Assembly (NCBI GenBank): GCA_019637295.1
Contig: JAHBVX010000013.1
Coordinates: 1-64,000 of the forward strand
DNA: 64,000 bases
Direction of reading: 5' to 3'
Source of the DNA: Polyangiaceae bacterium
Lineage (GTDB): Bacteria > Myxococcota_A > Polyangia > Polyangiales > Polyangiaceae
Under the pieces are notes generated by a model. The model was not told the origin of the DNA, made no database searches, and worked only from the letters and a program-made list of their open reading frames with translations. Shown here piece by piece: positions 37,168 to 46,036 of the stretch. A program made the position numbers and the translations under genes. How positions within the stretch are numbered: the first letter of the stretch is position 1; each line of letters opens with the position of its first letter.

Positions 37168-37653
37168 ATGGCGAAGGACAGCCTGCCGAGCACCGCCGCC
37201 GTGCGCGCGCTGCGAGCCGCAAAGGTCGAGTTCGTGCCGCACACCTTCAGCTACGAAGCGCGAGGTGGGACGCGACACTCGGCCGCAGCGCTGGACGTGG
37301 ACGAGCACTGCGTGATCAAGACGCTGATCTTCGAGGACGAAGCGAGGCGGCCGTTGTGCGTGTTGATGCACGGTGACCGCGAGGTCTCCAGCAAGAACCT
37401 GGCGCGTCACCTGGGAACGAAGAGCGTCGCTCCGTGCTCGCCCGAGGTCGCCGAGCGCCACTCGGGCTACCAGGTCGGCGGCACGTCGCCCTTCGGGCTC
37501 CGGAAGACCCTGCCCATCTACGCGGAGCGCAGCATCTTCGCGCTAGACCGCATCTACATCAACGGCGGCGCTCGGGGCTTCTTGGTACAGATCGCGCCGA
37601 GCGACATCGAGCGGGCGCTCCCACTCGAGCGCGTCGACGTCGCCATCGAGTAG
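37168..37653 (+). CDS. ybaK: Cys-tRNA(Pro)/aminoacyl-tRNA deacylase, YbaK type
   Basis: A 161-residue trans-editing enzyme that hydrolyses mischarged tRNA. The YbaK fold is shown by FVPHTFSYE, ALDVDEHCVIKTLIFE, the conserved Lys in VSSKNLARHLG, VGGTSPFGLRKTLPIYAE and IYINGGARGFLVQI. Length matches YbaK (about 159). Its last 111 bp overlap, on the opposite strand, the 3' end of the ferritin-like lipoprotein gene. Confidence 0.9.
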   Translation: MAKDSLPSTAAVRALRAAKVEFVPHTFSYEARGGTRHSAAALDVDEHCVIKTLIFEDEARRPLCVLMHGDREVSSKNLARHLGTKSVAPCSPEVAERHSGYQVGGTSPFGLRKTLPIYAERSIFALDRIYINGGARGFLVQIAPSDIERALPLERVDVAIE

Positions 37654-38874
37654 CGCCCTGACGCAGGGCGCTACCACGCCGGTCATCACCTCGCGCTGGA
37701 CGCTCGCCAGCTCCTCGCTGGTGAGGCGACCGTGAGCGCGCCAGGCGGGATCGGACTCGACGTCCAGGCCGAACCCCGCCGTCGCCGCGGGGTCGAGGCC
37801 AGCGGCTGCGTCGCGTACGCGCTCGGCCACGGCGGCGCCGCCCACGGACAGCGCCCAGCGCAAGAAGCTCCAGGCGAGCTCGGCGTGTCGCTCTTCGTCT
37901 TCGGCGATGCGACCGAGAGCGGAGCGCACGGCTTCGTCCGTCGCTCCCTCGAGCTGGGCGCGCGCGACGACGGCGGCGAGCGTCTCTCCGACGCAGCCTT
38001 CGCGCAGCGTGGCCACGGCCACGTCCGCGAGCGACACGCTCCCGAGCGCACCCTGAACGTTCAGCGCGGCGGGCCCCCGGTCCTGCCCGGAGTAGCGCGA
38101 GGCGAGAGTGAAGCACAGCTGCGCGTGCGCCACTTCGTCGAGCGCGGCCCGCTGCGCGTCCGCAACCAAGTCCGCCGGTGCGCCGAGGCTCAGCAACTCC
38201 AGCGTGAACTTCGCGAAGGACGCGATGGAGGCGTGCTCCATGCGTGCGTCGTCGAGCCAAGAGCGCGCGAGCGCGCGACCCACGGCCGGCTCGAGCTCAC
38301 CGACCGGAGCGACGCGCTCGGCGAGCCAGTCCGAGCCCGCGACGCATCCGGGCAGCCGCTGCTCGCCACCCACGACGAACGCGCGACCGCAGCAGGCGCC
38401 CGTGCAGAAGACGTAGCAGCACTGCTCGCCTTGCTCGACTGGGCCTGACATGGCTCCGTTACAGCAGTCGTCTTGGACCTGCGCCGCAGGCAGACACTCC
38501 TCGACGACGATGTAGCCGCCGTCGACTCCCGCGTCACCCGGGAACGGGGGCGCTTCTCCGCCCATGTACGGGTTATTGAGCATGTGCTCGAGCTGAGCCA
38601 GCGTGTAGCAGGTGGTCACCGGCTTTCCGTACTGGCACGCCGGCGGCGCTCCGGCGCTGCCCGCCGAGCCCCCGATCGCGACGCTCCCCCCGCTCGACAC
38701 GCTGCCTCCAGCGGAGGTCAGTCCGCCGCTGGCCGCGCCGCCGCTGCCCGCCGCGCCTCCGCCGCCGGGGGAGTCGTCTCGGGTGGTGGAGCCGCAGGCC
38801 GCGTGCGCCAGCGCGCCCGTGGCCGTGAGGCCAAGCAGAAATCGCAGGCGCAGTCGCTCGATGTGGGTCCTCAT
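37543..38874 (-). CDS. Lipoprotein with ferritin-like domain
   Basis: A 443-residue protein: lipobox AHAAC, Gly/Ser tether, a Cys-containing linker (ECLPAAQVQDDCCNG, CCYVFCTGACCG), then a ferritin-like four-helix region. Helices carry ExxH-type metal ligands: DARMEHASIASF, DEVAHAQLCF, and AEDEERHAELAW. A di-iron or similar centre is likely; such domains outside the cytoplasm are unusual and could handle iron or oxygen stress at the envelope. ATG 38874 fits the lipoprotein signal; the longer frame to 39033 does not. It overlaps ybaK tail-to-tail by 111 bp. Confidence 0.82.
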   Translation of the reverse strand: MRTHIERLRLRFLLGLTATGALAHAACGSTTRDDSPGGGGAAGSGGAASGGLTSAGGSVSSGGSVAIGGSAGSAGAPPACQYGKPVTTCYTLAQLEHMLNNPYMGGEAPPFPGDAGVDGGYIVVEECLPAAQVQDDCCNGAMSGPVEQGEQCCYVFCTGACCGRAFVVGGEQRLPGCVAGSDWLAERVAPVGELEPAVGRALARSWLDDARMEHASIASFAKFTLELLSLGAPADLVADAQRAALDEVAHAQLCFTLASRYSGQDRGPAALNVQGALGSVSLADVAVATLREGCVGETLAAVVARAQLEGATDEAVRSALGRIAEDEERHAELAWSFLRWALSVGGAAVAERVRDAAAGLDPAATAGFGLDVESDPAWRAHGRLTSEELASVQREVMTGVVAPCVRALLDGDVDALEWERPLDVARRDLYQEAPSAAVDVDAV

Positions 38875-39038
38875 GATCGCTCTGTCCGGTATTGGCCCGA
38901 TCTGTGCCGGGTTTCCTCGGGCTCCATCCCGCCGCTGGAGGCATAGCAAGTTACGCGCCGGCCGCAGTCTAGCCGCGGGCTTGCTCGAGGATGGCCGGCG
39001 CTGGCGACGCGGCATGCCATGTGCACTTGCCATCGGTC

Positions 39039-39659
39039 ATGGTCAGACGACCCCTCCGCACCTCCTTCGTGATCACTACCGTCGCCGGCTTCTCGCTGGG
39101 CGCTTGTGGCGGACAGACGGGCAGCTCGGGCGCGACCGGCGGCTCGGGCGCGACCGGCGGCTCGGGCGCGACCGGCGGCTCGGGCGCGATCGGCGGCTCG
39201 GGCGCGACCGGAGGAGGCGGGACGGGTGGAGCTCCTGCGGACGCGGGGACCTGCCCCGAGCAGCTCGGCCAAGTCTACGACCTCTGCGAGCCCGGGCTCA
39301 GCTGCAGCTACACGGTCGCGTGCCAGGGCGGACAGCAGACGTTCACCACCGAGTGCACCAGCGGCGGCTTCTGGGAGCTGGTGCCGAAGAGCTGCACGAA
39401 CGCGTTCGACTCTTGCCCCGGCACGCAGCTGTACTGCGGGGCCAGCAAGAGCTGGACGCTGCCCATGGGCACCAACCCGCCGTCCCCCTGCCCCGCGACC
39501 GCTCCGGAGAGCGGCGCGACGTGCTTCTCCGGCGCGTTCGGCGGCGTGTGGGAGTTCTGCGGCTACCCGTGCGCCGCCACCGGCGGCTGGACGGTCGCTC
39601 GCTGCCCCTACGTCGACGATGGGCAGAGCACGTGGTCGTACGACGATCCGTGCCCGTGA
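39039..39659 (+). CDS. Lipoprotein with repeated Gly-Ser-Gly-Ala-Thr tether
   Basis: A 206-residue lipoprotein (lipobox LGAC) with a tether encoded by five 18-bp repeats and a Cys-rich globular domain (CPEQLGQVYDLCEPGLSCSY to CPYVDDGQ) holding about twelve cysteines. ATG 39039 (MVRRPLRTSF) gives a normal signal peptide; the frame extends to 38991 without one. Function unknown. It converges with the aldo/keto reductase gene, 1 nt apart. Confidence 0.78.
   Translation: MVRRPLRTSFVITTVAGFSLGACGGQTGSSGATGGSGATGGSGATGGSGAIGGSGATGGGGTGGAPADAGTCPEQLGQVYDLCEPGLSCSYTVACQGGQQTFTTECTSGGFWELVPKSCTNAFDSCPGTQLYCGASKSWTLPMGTNPPSPCPATAPESGATCFSGAFGGVWEFCGYPCAATGGWTVARCPYVDDGQSTWSYDDPCP
39120..39209 (+). repeat. 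18-bp tandem repeat, 5 copies (coding)
   Basis: Five copies of an 18-bp unit (ggcggctcgggcgcgacc, with one or two changes) starting at 39120, 39138, 39156, 39174 and 39192 encode GGSGAT in the tether. Copy-number change would keep the reading frame. Confidence 0.88.
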
Positions 39660-39660
39660 G

Positions 39661-40704
39661 CTAGCCGGGCCGTCCGTCCAGCCGCCCGCGCACCTCGCTC
39701 CGCACCAGATTGCGGACGCCGTCGGAGGCCAAGAAGTCGTGCGGGAAGCCGAGCTCGATACGACTGACGTCGCTCAGAAGCTGCAAGTGCGCGTCGCTCA
39801 GGCTGACGTCGGTGGCGCCGAGGCTGTCCGTGAGCTGCTCGAGCTTGCGGGCGCCGACGATGGGCAGAAACCCGTAGCCTTGCGCCCGCACCCAGGCGAG
39901 CGCGACCTGCGTGCTCGTCGCGCCGATCTCGTCGGCCACGGCGTCCACGGCGCGCGCGACCGAGAGCGACTCCTCCTTCGTGCGCCCGCGCTGCTCGTTG
40001 CCCGTCTTGCGCAGGGAGTCGTTCTCGACGCTGGCGCGGGTGTACTTGCCAGTGAGCACCCCGGCGCCGAGCGGTCCCCAGGCGAGCACCGACAGGCCGA
40101 AGTGCCGCGCCATCGGCAACAGGTCTCGCTCCGGCGTGCGCTGCAGCAGGCTGTACTCGATCTGCAGCCCCACGAACGGCGTCCAGCCGCGCAGCTCCGA
40201 CAGCACGTTCGCCGCGCTGACCACCCACGCCGGCGCGTCGCTCACGCCCACGTACAGCACCTTGCCGGCGCGCACCAGGTCGTCGAGCGCCCGCATCGTC
40301 TCTTCGTAAGGCGTGTAGTCGTCCCAGGCGTGCACCCAGAGCAAGTCGATGACGTTGGTGCGCAAGCGCGTGAGGCTCTGCTCCACCGCGGTGACCATGT
40401 TCTTGCGATGGTTGCCGGCGGAGTTGGGATCCGTCGGGTTCATGCCGAGGGTGTACTTGGTCGCGACCACCATGGGGTCGCGCTTGCCCTCGAGCCAGCG
40501 GCCGACGATCTCCTCGGTCTGCCCGCCGTGGTACTTGTTCGCGGTGTCCAAGAAGTTGCCGCCGGCCTCGGCGTACGCATCCAAGATGCGATGACTGGTC
40601 GCCTCGTCCGCACCGAAGCCCCAGGCGTCCCCGAAGCTCATGGTGCCGAGACAAATCTCCGACACCCTCAGGCCCGACTTCCCCAACAAGCGATAACGCA
40701 GCAT
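39661..40704 (-). CDS. Aldo/keto reductase
   Basis: A 347-residue NAD(P)H-dependent oxidoreductase with the full catalytic tetrad: D53 and Y58 (FLDTANKYHGG), K83 (ATKYTLG) and H125 (LLWVHAWD). The NADPH-binding end (LPIVGARKLEQLTDSLG) is also present. The layout resembles the YajO/PdxI-like branch; the substrate is unknown. Start ATG 40704 is preceded by GGAGGAG 4 nt upstream (40709-40715). No operon partner. Confidence 0.9.
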   Translation of the reverse strand: MLRYRLLGKSGLRVSEICLGTMSFGDAWGFGADEATSHRILDAYAEAGGNFLDTANKYHGGQTEEIVGRWLEGKRDPMVVATKYTLGMNPTDPNSAGNHRKNMVTAVEQSLTRLRTNVIDLLWVHAWDDYTPYEETMRALDDLVRAGKVLYVGVSDAPAWVVSAANVLSELRGWTPFVGLQIEYSLLQRTPERDLLPMARHFGLSVLAWGPLGAGVLTGKYTRASVENDSLRKTGNEQRGRTKEESLSVARAVDAVADEIGATSTQVALAWVRAQGYGFLPIVGARKLEQLTDSLGATDVSLSDAHLQLLSDVSRIELGFPHDFLASDGVRNLVRSEVRGRLDGRPG

Positions 40705-40866
40705 GACGCTCCTCCGTGGACCGAGAGCCTGCAGCGCGCTGAGGCGACGTCAAGGGGACGACTCGGAGGCACCAATGCTGCGGTCTCTTGCCGGTCAGAC
40801 GCGGTCACGTCGAGCCGCGGCAGGTCGAGCCGCAGTTTCTCCTTCGCGTCGCGCGGCTTCGAGTCC

Positions 40867-43800
40867 ATGATCGGCATCATGGGATACTGGGGCCGTATGG
40901 CATTGGGGTTGTTTGTAGTCGTCGGGTGTACGTCGGAGGCCACGCACCAGCAGCCCCCGCAGGATGGCGGCCTCGACGACGCCAGCGTCGAGGGCGGAGC
41001 CGACGCGGGCGCGGACACCTCGACGGACGGACCCGCGACGGACGCCACGAGTGACGCGACGGGCGACGCGGCAGATGGCGGCGAGTGCAGCGTGAGCTGT
41101 CCGCAGAGACCCAACGCGACCGTCGATTGTGTCAACGGCACCTGCGTGATCACCAGCTGCGACGTGGGCTGGGACGACTGCAACGACGTCCTCCTCGATG
41201 GCTGCGAGGTGTTCGTCGCGGGGGACACGAGCAACTGCGGCGTGTGCGCGAAGGTGTGCGCGGGCAACAACGGCACCGTCGCGTGCACGAGCGGCACGTG
41301 CCTGGTCTCCACTTGCACCAGCGGCTACGCGGACTGCAACTCCACGGGCGACGACGGGTGCGAGACGTCGCTGCAGGTGCCGGCCACGTGCGGCTCGTGC
41401 AATGATGCTTGCGCGAGCGGGCAACTGTGCGACGCGTCGGGCCCGACGCCGGTGTGCGCGCTCGACTGTGGCAGCCAGACCCTGTGCGGCGCGACCTGCG
41501 CCAACACCCAGACCGATGCGCAGCACTGCGGCGGCTGCGGCAACGCTTGCACTGGCCCCAACGCCAGCCACGCCTGCGACTCGGGTCAGTGCGCCATCGC
41601 GAGCTGCGCGTCGGGATTCCTGAGCTGCGACGGTAGCGCGAGCACGGGCTGCGAGACGAACGTGCTCACCTCGAGCGCGCACTGCGGCGCCTGCGGGCAG
41701 AGCTGTTCGGGCACGTGCGTGGGCGGAGCGTGTAACCCGGTCGTGTCCCTGAGCATGGGGCCGTACAACGCGTGCGCGTTGCGACACGACGGTCAGGTGC
41801 TGTGCTGGGGGCTGAACGACGAGGGCGGGATCGGGGACGGCACGCGCCTGTCCCGCGCCGCACCGACACCCGTGCCTGGAGTCACAGCCAAGTCCGTGGG
41901 CGTGGCGGAGAACGTGGTCGCGGCCTGCGCCGTCGACACCACGGGCAAGCTGTGGTGCTGGGGGCGTAACCAGGGCGGCGCGGTCGGGGACGGCACGCTG
42001 CTCTCGCCGAGGGTGTCGCCCACAGCGGTGACCTCGAATGATCCGCAGTTCGCCACACGCGTGTTCGAGGTCGTGGATGGGTTCGCGGAGGGTTTCTGCG
42101 CGCTCGACGACCAAGGGGACGTGTGGTGCTGGGGCTACAGCCAGCTGGGCACCGCGGGCAGCGGCGTGGTGGGTGAGATCATCCCGCGGGCAACTCGCGT
42201 GTCCGGCGTCGCGGGGGCGATCGCGCTGTCGGCCGCGCCGCTGCACGTGTGCGCGCTGATCCAAGGCGGCACGGTGCGCTGCTGGGGTCGGGGAACCAAC
42301 GGCGAGCTGGGCGATGGGCAGTCGCAGACGTCGGTGTCACCCGTCACGGTCTCGGGTCTGAGCGGGATCCAGAAGATAGCCGCAGGGGAGAGCGCCAGCT
42401 GCGCGATCGACGGCGTGGGTGACCTGTATTGCTGGGGAAGGAACTCGTCGGGCGCCGTTGGCGACGGCACCACCACGGTCAGGCCCACCCCGGTAAAGTC
42501 GAGCCTGACCGCCGTGCAGCAGGTGGGAATGGGACGCCATCACGTGTTGGCGCGGACCGCGAGCGGCGCCTTCGGCTGGGGCAACAATACGCTCGGCCAG
42601 CTGCTGACGGCGACCCCCAGCGCGCAAGAGCCGACTCCGCTGGCGGTGACGGGCCTGCCCGCGGGCGCGACGGATTTCTACGGAGGCTCGGGTTCCATGT
42701 GTGTGCTGCACGGCGGGGCTGCGTCGTGCTGGGGTCACGACTGGAGCGGCCAGCTCGGGGTGCGCGACGTCCTGGTGAAGACCCTGCCGTTCCCCATCGG
42801 CGGCGCGACCCCGCTCGGCGGCCTGGGGCACATCGCCCTGGGCGGCAACCACAGCTGCGTAGCACTCGCACAGGAGGTACGCTGCGGCGGGCTGTCCATC
42901 AACGGTCAGCTCGTGCAGAGCGTCGTGGGAGACGCGACGGCGGTACCGCTAGCCATGCCGCTGCCCACGAGCCCCGTGCGCAGCTTGACCGGAGGGACTC
43001 GCTTCTCGTGCGCGGTGATCGGCGCCGACGGCTCGCGTGAAGCGTGGTGTTGGGGGCTGAACGCCGCCTTCTCACTCGGCACCACGGCCGCAGGCAGCGG
43101 CCCCCACAAGGTGATGAACCTCACGGATCCCAGCGTCGTCGTCGCCGGCGGGGAGTTCGCGTGCGCGCTGGTCGCGGGCGTGCCGCACTGCTGGGGAGCC
43201 AACGGCCTCGGCCAGCTCGGCATTGGCGCAACCACTCCGTCGACCTCTCTGCCCGGACCGGTCAGCGGAGTCACCGACGCGGTGGCCGTCACCGCCGGCG
43301 AGCTCCACGCGTGCGTCCTGCACGCCGGGGGAACCGTGTCGTGTTGGGGGGCGAACGGCAACGGCCAGCTCGGCATCGGCGCGACTGGCACGCAGACTGC
43401 GCCGGTGCTGCTGTCGACCCTGACCGGCGTCAAGCAGATCGCGGCGGGCGGCCGCTTCACCTGCGCCATCGTCGGCGCGAGCGACGAGGTGCGTTGCTGG
43501 GGAGGCAACGACTCGGGGCAGCTCGGCAACGGCAACACGACGAACCAGGGCTTCCCGCAGCCCGCCGTGCTGGGCGGCGCGGTAGCGCTCTCGGGCGGTG
43601 GTCAGCACACCTGCGCGGTGCTCGCGGACGGCACCGTGCGCTGCTGGGGGGACAACGGCAGCGGCCAGCTCGGCAATGGGACTCGCACGTCGTCGCTGAC
43701 GCCGGTGACCGTCACGGGACTGAGCGACGCGACGACCGTCTCCACCTACCGCGTACCGATCCCCTACGGGCACAGCACCTGCGCCCGGCGCCAGAACGGC

Positions 43801-43893
43801 ACCGCCGTGTGCTGGGGCATGAACTCCTACGGCCGGCTGCTCGGCGGCGAATCCATACTCGTCCCGACGTCCAGTCCCGTCGCGTTTCCGTGA
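40867..43893 (+). CDS. RCC1-repeat lipoprotein with Cys-rich stalk
   Basis: About 1008 residues. Lipobox VVGC, an Asp/Ala/Thr-rich tether, then about 200 residues of Cys-rich modules (CGGCGNACTGPNASHACDSG, CGACGQSCSGTC), and a long C-terminal region of roughly fourteen RCC1 repeats of ~50 residues, each with a CxW-G-xNxxGQLGxG core (CWGANGNGQLGIG). Such RCC1 lipoproteins are common in myxobacteria and likely form seven-bladed propellers at the surface; partners are unknown. Start could also be ATG 40879 or 40897, all in frame before the signal. The frame is open upstream to 39106, but that portion is a shadow of the aldo/keto reductase. Confidence 0.88.
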   Translation: MIGIMGYWGRMALGLFVVVGCTSEATHQQPPQDGGLDDASVEGGADAGADTSTDGPATDATSDATGDAADGGECSVSCPQRPNATVDCVNGTCVITSCDVGWDDCNDVLLDGCEVFVAGDTSNCGVCAKVCAGNNGTVACTSGTCLVSTCTSGYADCNSTGDDGCETSLQVPATCGSCNDACASGQLCDASGPTPVCALDCGSQTLCGATCANTQTDAQHCGGCGNACTGPNASHACDSGQCAIASCASGFLSCDGSASTGCETNVLTSSAHCGACGQSCSGTCVGGACNPVVSLSMGPYNACALRHDGQVLCWGLNDEGGIGDGTRLSRAAPTPVPGVTAKSVGVAENVVAACAVDTTGKLWCWGRNQGGAVGDGTLLSPRVSPTAVTSNDPQFATRVFEVVDGFAEGFCALDDQGDVWCWGYSQLGTAGSGVVGEIIPRATRVSGVAGAIALSAAPLHVCALIQGGTVRCWGRGTNGELGDGQSQTSVSPVTVSGLSGIQKIAAGESASCAIDGVGDLYCWGRNSSGAVGDGTTTVRPTPVKSSLTAVQQVGMGRHHVLARTASGAFGWGNNTLGQLLTATPSAQEPTPLAVTGLPAGATDFYGGSGSMCVLHGGAASCWGHDWSGQLGVRDVLVKTLPFPIGGATPLGGLGHIALGGNHSCVALAQEVRCGGLSINGQLVQSVVGDATAVPLAMPLPTSPVRSLTGGTRFSCAVIGADGSREAWCWGLNAAFSLGTTAAGSGPHKVMNLTDPSVVVAGGEFACALVAGVPHCWGANGLGQLGIGATTPSTSLPGPVSGVTDAVAVTAGELHACVLHAGGTVSCWGANGNGQLGIGATGTQTAPVLLSTLTGVKQIAAGGRFTCAIVGASDEVRCWGGNDSGQLGNGNTTNQGFPQPAVLGGAVALSGGGQHTCAVLADGTVRCWGDNGSGQLGNGTRTSSLTPVTVTGLSDATTVSTYRVPIPYGHSTCARRQNGTAVCWGMNSYGRLLGGESILVPTSSPVAFP

Positions 43894-43948
43894 CCACCTG
43901 GAAGCACCGGCAGCATCCCGCCGTCCCCGCGTCGCATCGACATGATCG

Positions 43949-45892
43949 TCAGCGCCGAAACGGCACCACGTACCCGTCGCGCTTCAGCGTATGCACGTCG
44001 AAGAATTGACGGGCTAGCGAGACCCAGGACGCTGCGTTGACCTCGTCGTGGGCGATCAAGTTGCGCTCTTCCTTCGGGTCCGAGGCCAGGTCGTACACCT
44101 CCTCGGTGTTCACCCGATCGTCCAGGATGACCTTGTAGCGATCCTGCAGCAGGAGCATCTTCTTCTGGCGCCCCTCAGCGGCGATGGGTCGGGTGAGCTT
44201 CGGCGGCTCCTTGCTGGTGAAGCGAGCGAGGGTCTCGCCCATGCAGCGGCCCGGCGTGGGCAGGCCGAACAGATCCAAGATCGTGGGGCCGAGGTCGATG
44301 ACGCTGACGGGCGTGCTGACGCGCTTGGCGGTGGGCGTGGGGGTGCGCACGAAGAGCGGGACGCGAAGTAGCTCGTCGTACAGGTGCGCGGAGTGCCCCT
44401 TCACGCCGCGCTGGCCGAAGCCCTCACCGTGGTCCGAGGTCACGATCAGGACGGTCCGGTCCGAGAGCCCACGCGCCCTGACCGCCGCGTCGATGCGCGC
44501 GAGCTCACCGTCCACCACCTTCAGCTGACTGAGGTGCTTCTCGAGAGCAGAATCTCCCGGGGCGCCGCGCCGCATCCCGTCGTGGGTATCGAGGTAGTGA
44601 GTGAACCCGAACGCGGGCCCGTCCCCGAGCTTCGAAAGCTGCGCGATGAACTCGTCCGTGATGGTAGCCGCGGGCGTGTACTTCGTACCCCGCGGCGGCG
44701 GAGTGTGCACCTCCTCGGCGAAGCCCCGCACGACCCCGATGTCGTTGACCAACCAGGGCGCGGGCGTGACGTTGAAGGTACGAACTCGAGCGCGAGTCAA
44801 GAACTCGGGGAACCGCGGAGTCTCGTCCGCCGCGGGCCAGATGTTGCCTCGATGCTTGGACCAATAGAGCTGCGAGAAGTACACGCACGAGAACAGGCTG
44901 CTCATGGTGTAGACGGTCTGCGCGCCGGGGGTTCGAGCGTGGTCGAACGCCAGCGCGCCGTCGCGTAGCTTGGCCAAGAACGGCATGTAGGCGTCGTGCT
45001 TGCCCTCGAGCACCACGTCGGCCCGCAGCCCGTCGATGGACAAGAGGAGCACCACCGGCGGCCCGGGCAGTCGCACCGCGCGCGACGGCGGGACGGGCGG
45101 CGCGGACGCACGCGGCTGAAACCACGCCCGACTGTGTACGGGGATGGGCGCCTCGGTGCGCGTGCGTGCGGCGTGGGCGCGCGCGAGCAGCGGCATGACG
45201 ACCGAGCCATCGCTGCGCAAGAGCTCCATGACGACGGGGGTACCAGGCCAAACGCCGACGCAGAACGCAGCCAGCGACGACGCCAGCGCCCAGGGAGTGA
45301 CCCGGACTACGACGGGCCAGCCCCGCGGCAGCGCCACCCGGCTCAGCGCGGCCGTGATCACCGCGATGCCCATCAGCGTCACGAACAGGTGAACACCCGC
45401 ATAGTCCGCGGGCAAGAGCACGTGGTTGGCCGCGAGGGCGCCGAGCCCAAGGATGGCCAGCGCGGCGCGGAGCAGCGGCTTCTGCGGCACGGTGCCGAGC
45501 CAGACCGCCGCCGAGAACGAGGCCCCGACGCCGACGCCGACGGCGCCGTGAACCACCTTGGGAAAGGACGGCGCGACGCGCCAGGCGAAGTTGCTGACGT
45601 CGCTGGTGAGCACTGGGATGGAGAGCGAGGCCGCCGCGACGCCGACAGCGATGACGGCGCCGCGACGTCCAAGCCCGACGCGCTGCAGGGCGGCGACGAC
45701 GGCGGCGAGGAGCAGGCCGAGGGCGAGGTGTTGACCCGCATCGAACAGGTGGCGCAGCGCACGCACCGCCGCTCCCCCCGCCGACGGGGATTGCAGCCCT
45801 ATGGCCACGGCGTTGACGAGCACCAGCGCCGTGGTGGCGACCACGAGCGCTCGCACGGGGCCGAGCGGCGGACGCTTCACCGCGTGGGTCAC
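43949..45892 (-). CDS. Membrane-anchored sulfatase-superfamily protein (Thr nucleophile), paralogue 2
   Basis: About 647 residues: five or six N-terminal membrane helices, then the alkaline-phosphatase/sulfatase fold (LLLSIDGLRADVV, TSDHGEGFGQRG). The nucleophile position is Thr in TPGAQTVYTMSSL. It shares with the gene at 27881 the stretch YFSQLYW and the endings FDVHTLKRDGYVVPFRR / FHVHTHRQEGYQVPYRR, so they are paralogues. Likely an LtaS/EptA-like phosphotransferase or phosphodiesterase acting on envelope lipids or glycans. GTG 45892 is preferred; the frame extends to 45982. Divergent from the TPR-HEAT gene. Confidence 0.8.
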   Translation of the reverse strand: MTHAVKRPPLGPVRALVVATTALVLVNAVAIGLQSPSAGGAAVRALRHLFDAGQHLALGLLLAAVVAALQRVGLGRRGAVIAVGVAAASLSIPVLTSDVSNFAWRVAPSFPKVVHGAVGVGVGASFSAAVWLGTVPQKPLLRAALAILGLGALAANHVLLPADYAGVHLFVTLMGIAVITAALSRVALPRGWPVVVRVTPWALASSLAAFCVGVWPGTPVVMELLRSDGSVVMPLLARAHAARTRTEAPIPVHSRAWFQPRASAPPVPPSRAVRLPGPPVVLLLSIDGLRADVVLEGKHDAYMPFLAKLRDGALAFDHARTPGAQTVYTMSSLFSCVYFSQLYWSKHRGNIWPAADETPRFPEFLTRARVRTFNVTPAPWLVNDIGVVRGFAEEVHTPPPRGTKYTPAATITDEFIAQLSKLGDGPAFGFTHYLDTHDGMRRGAPGDSALEKHLSQLKVVDGELARIDAAVRARGLSDRTVLIVTSDHGEGFGQRGVKGHSAHLYDELLRVPLFVRTPTPTAKRVSTPVSVIDLGPTILDLFGLPTPGRCMGETLARFTSKEPPKLTRPIAAEGRQKKMLLLQDRYKVILDDRVNTEEVYDLASDPKEERNLIAHDEVNAASWVSLARQFFDVHTLKRDGYVVPFRR

Positions 45893-46023
45893 CGTGACAC
45901 TTTCCCAGACCCCGACATGACTCCCGAGAAACTGCCACGACCCGCCGCCGGACGCCAAATCCGAGAGCAGCCCCGCGTTCAAAGGGAAATGAGGCCGGTC
46001 TTTGCGGAGCTGACCGAACGATC

Positions 46024-46029
46024 TAGGCT
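46024..46029 (+). promoter_or_regulatory. Putative -10 box (TAGGCT), near-leaderless
   Basis: TAGGCT lies 7 nt before GTG 46037, predicting transcription starting at the start codon and favouring GTG 46037 over ATG 45989, which would be upstream of the box. Confidence 0.5.
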
Positions 46030-46036
46030 ATCCATC

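Noticed and set aside
39120-39209. CRISPR-like repeat array
   Set aside because: The 18-bp units are contiguous with no spacers and are in frame with a lipoprotein tether.
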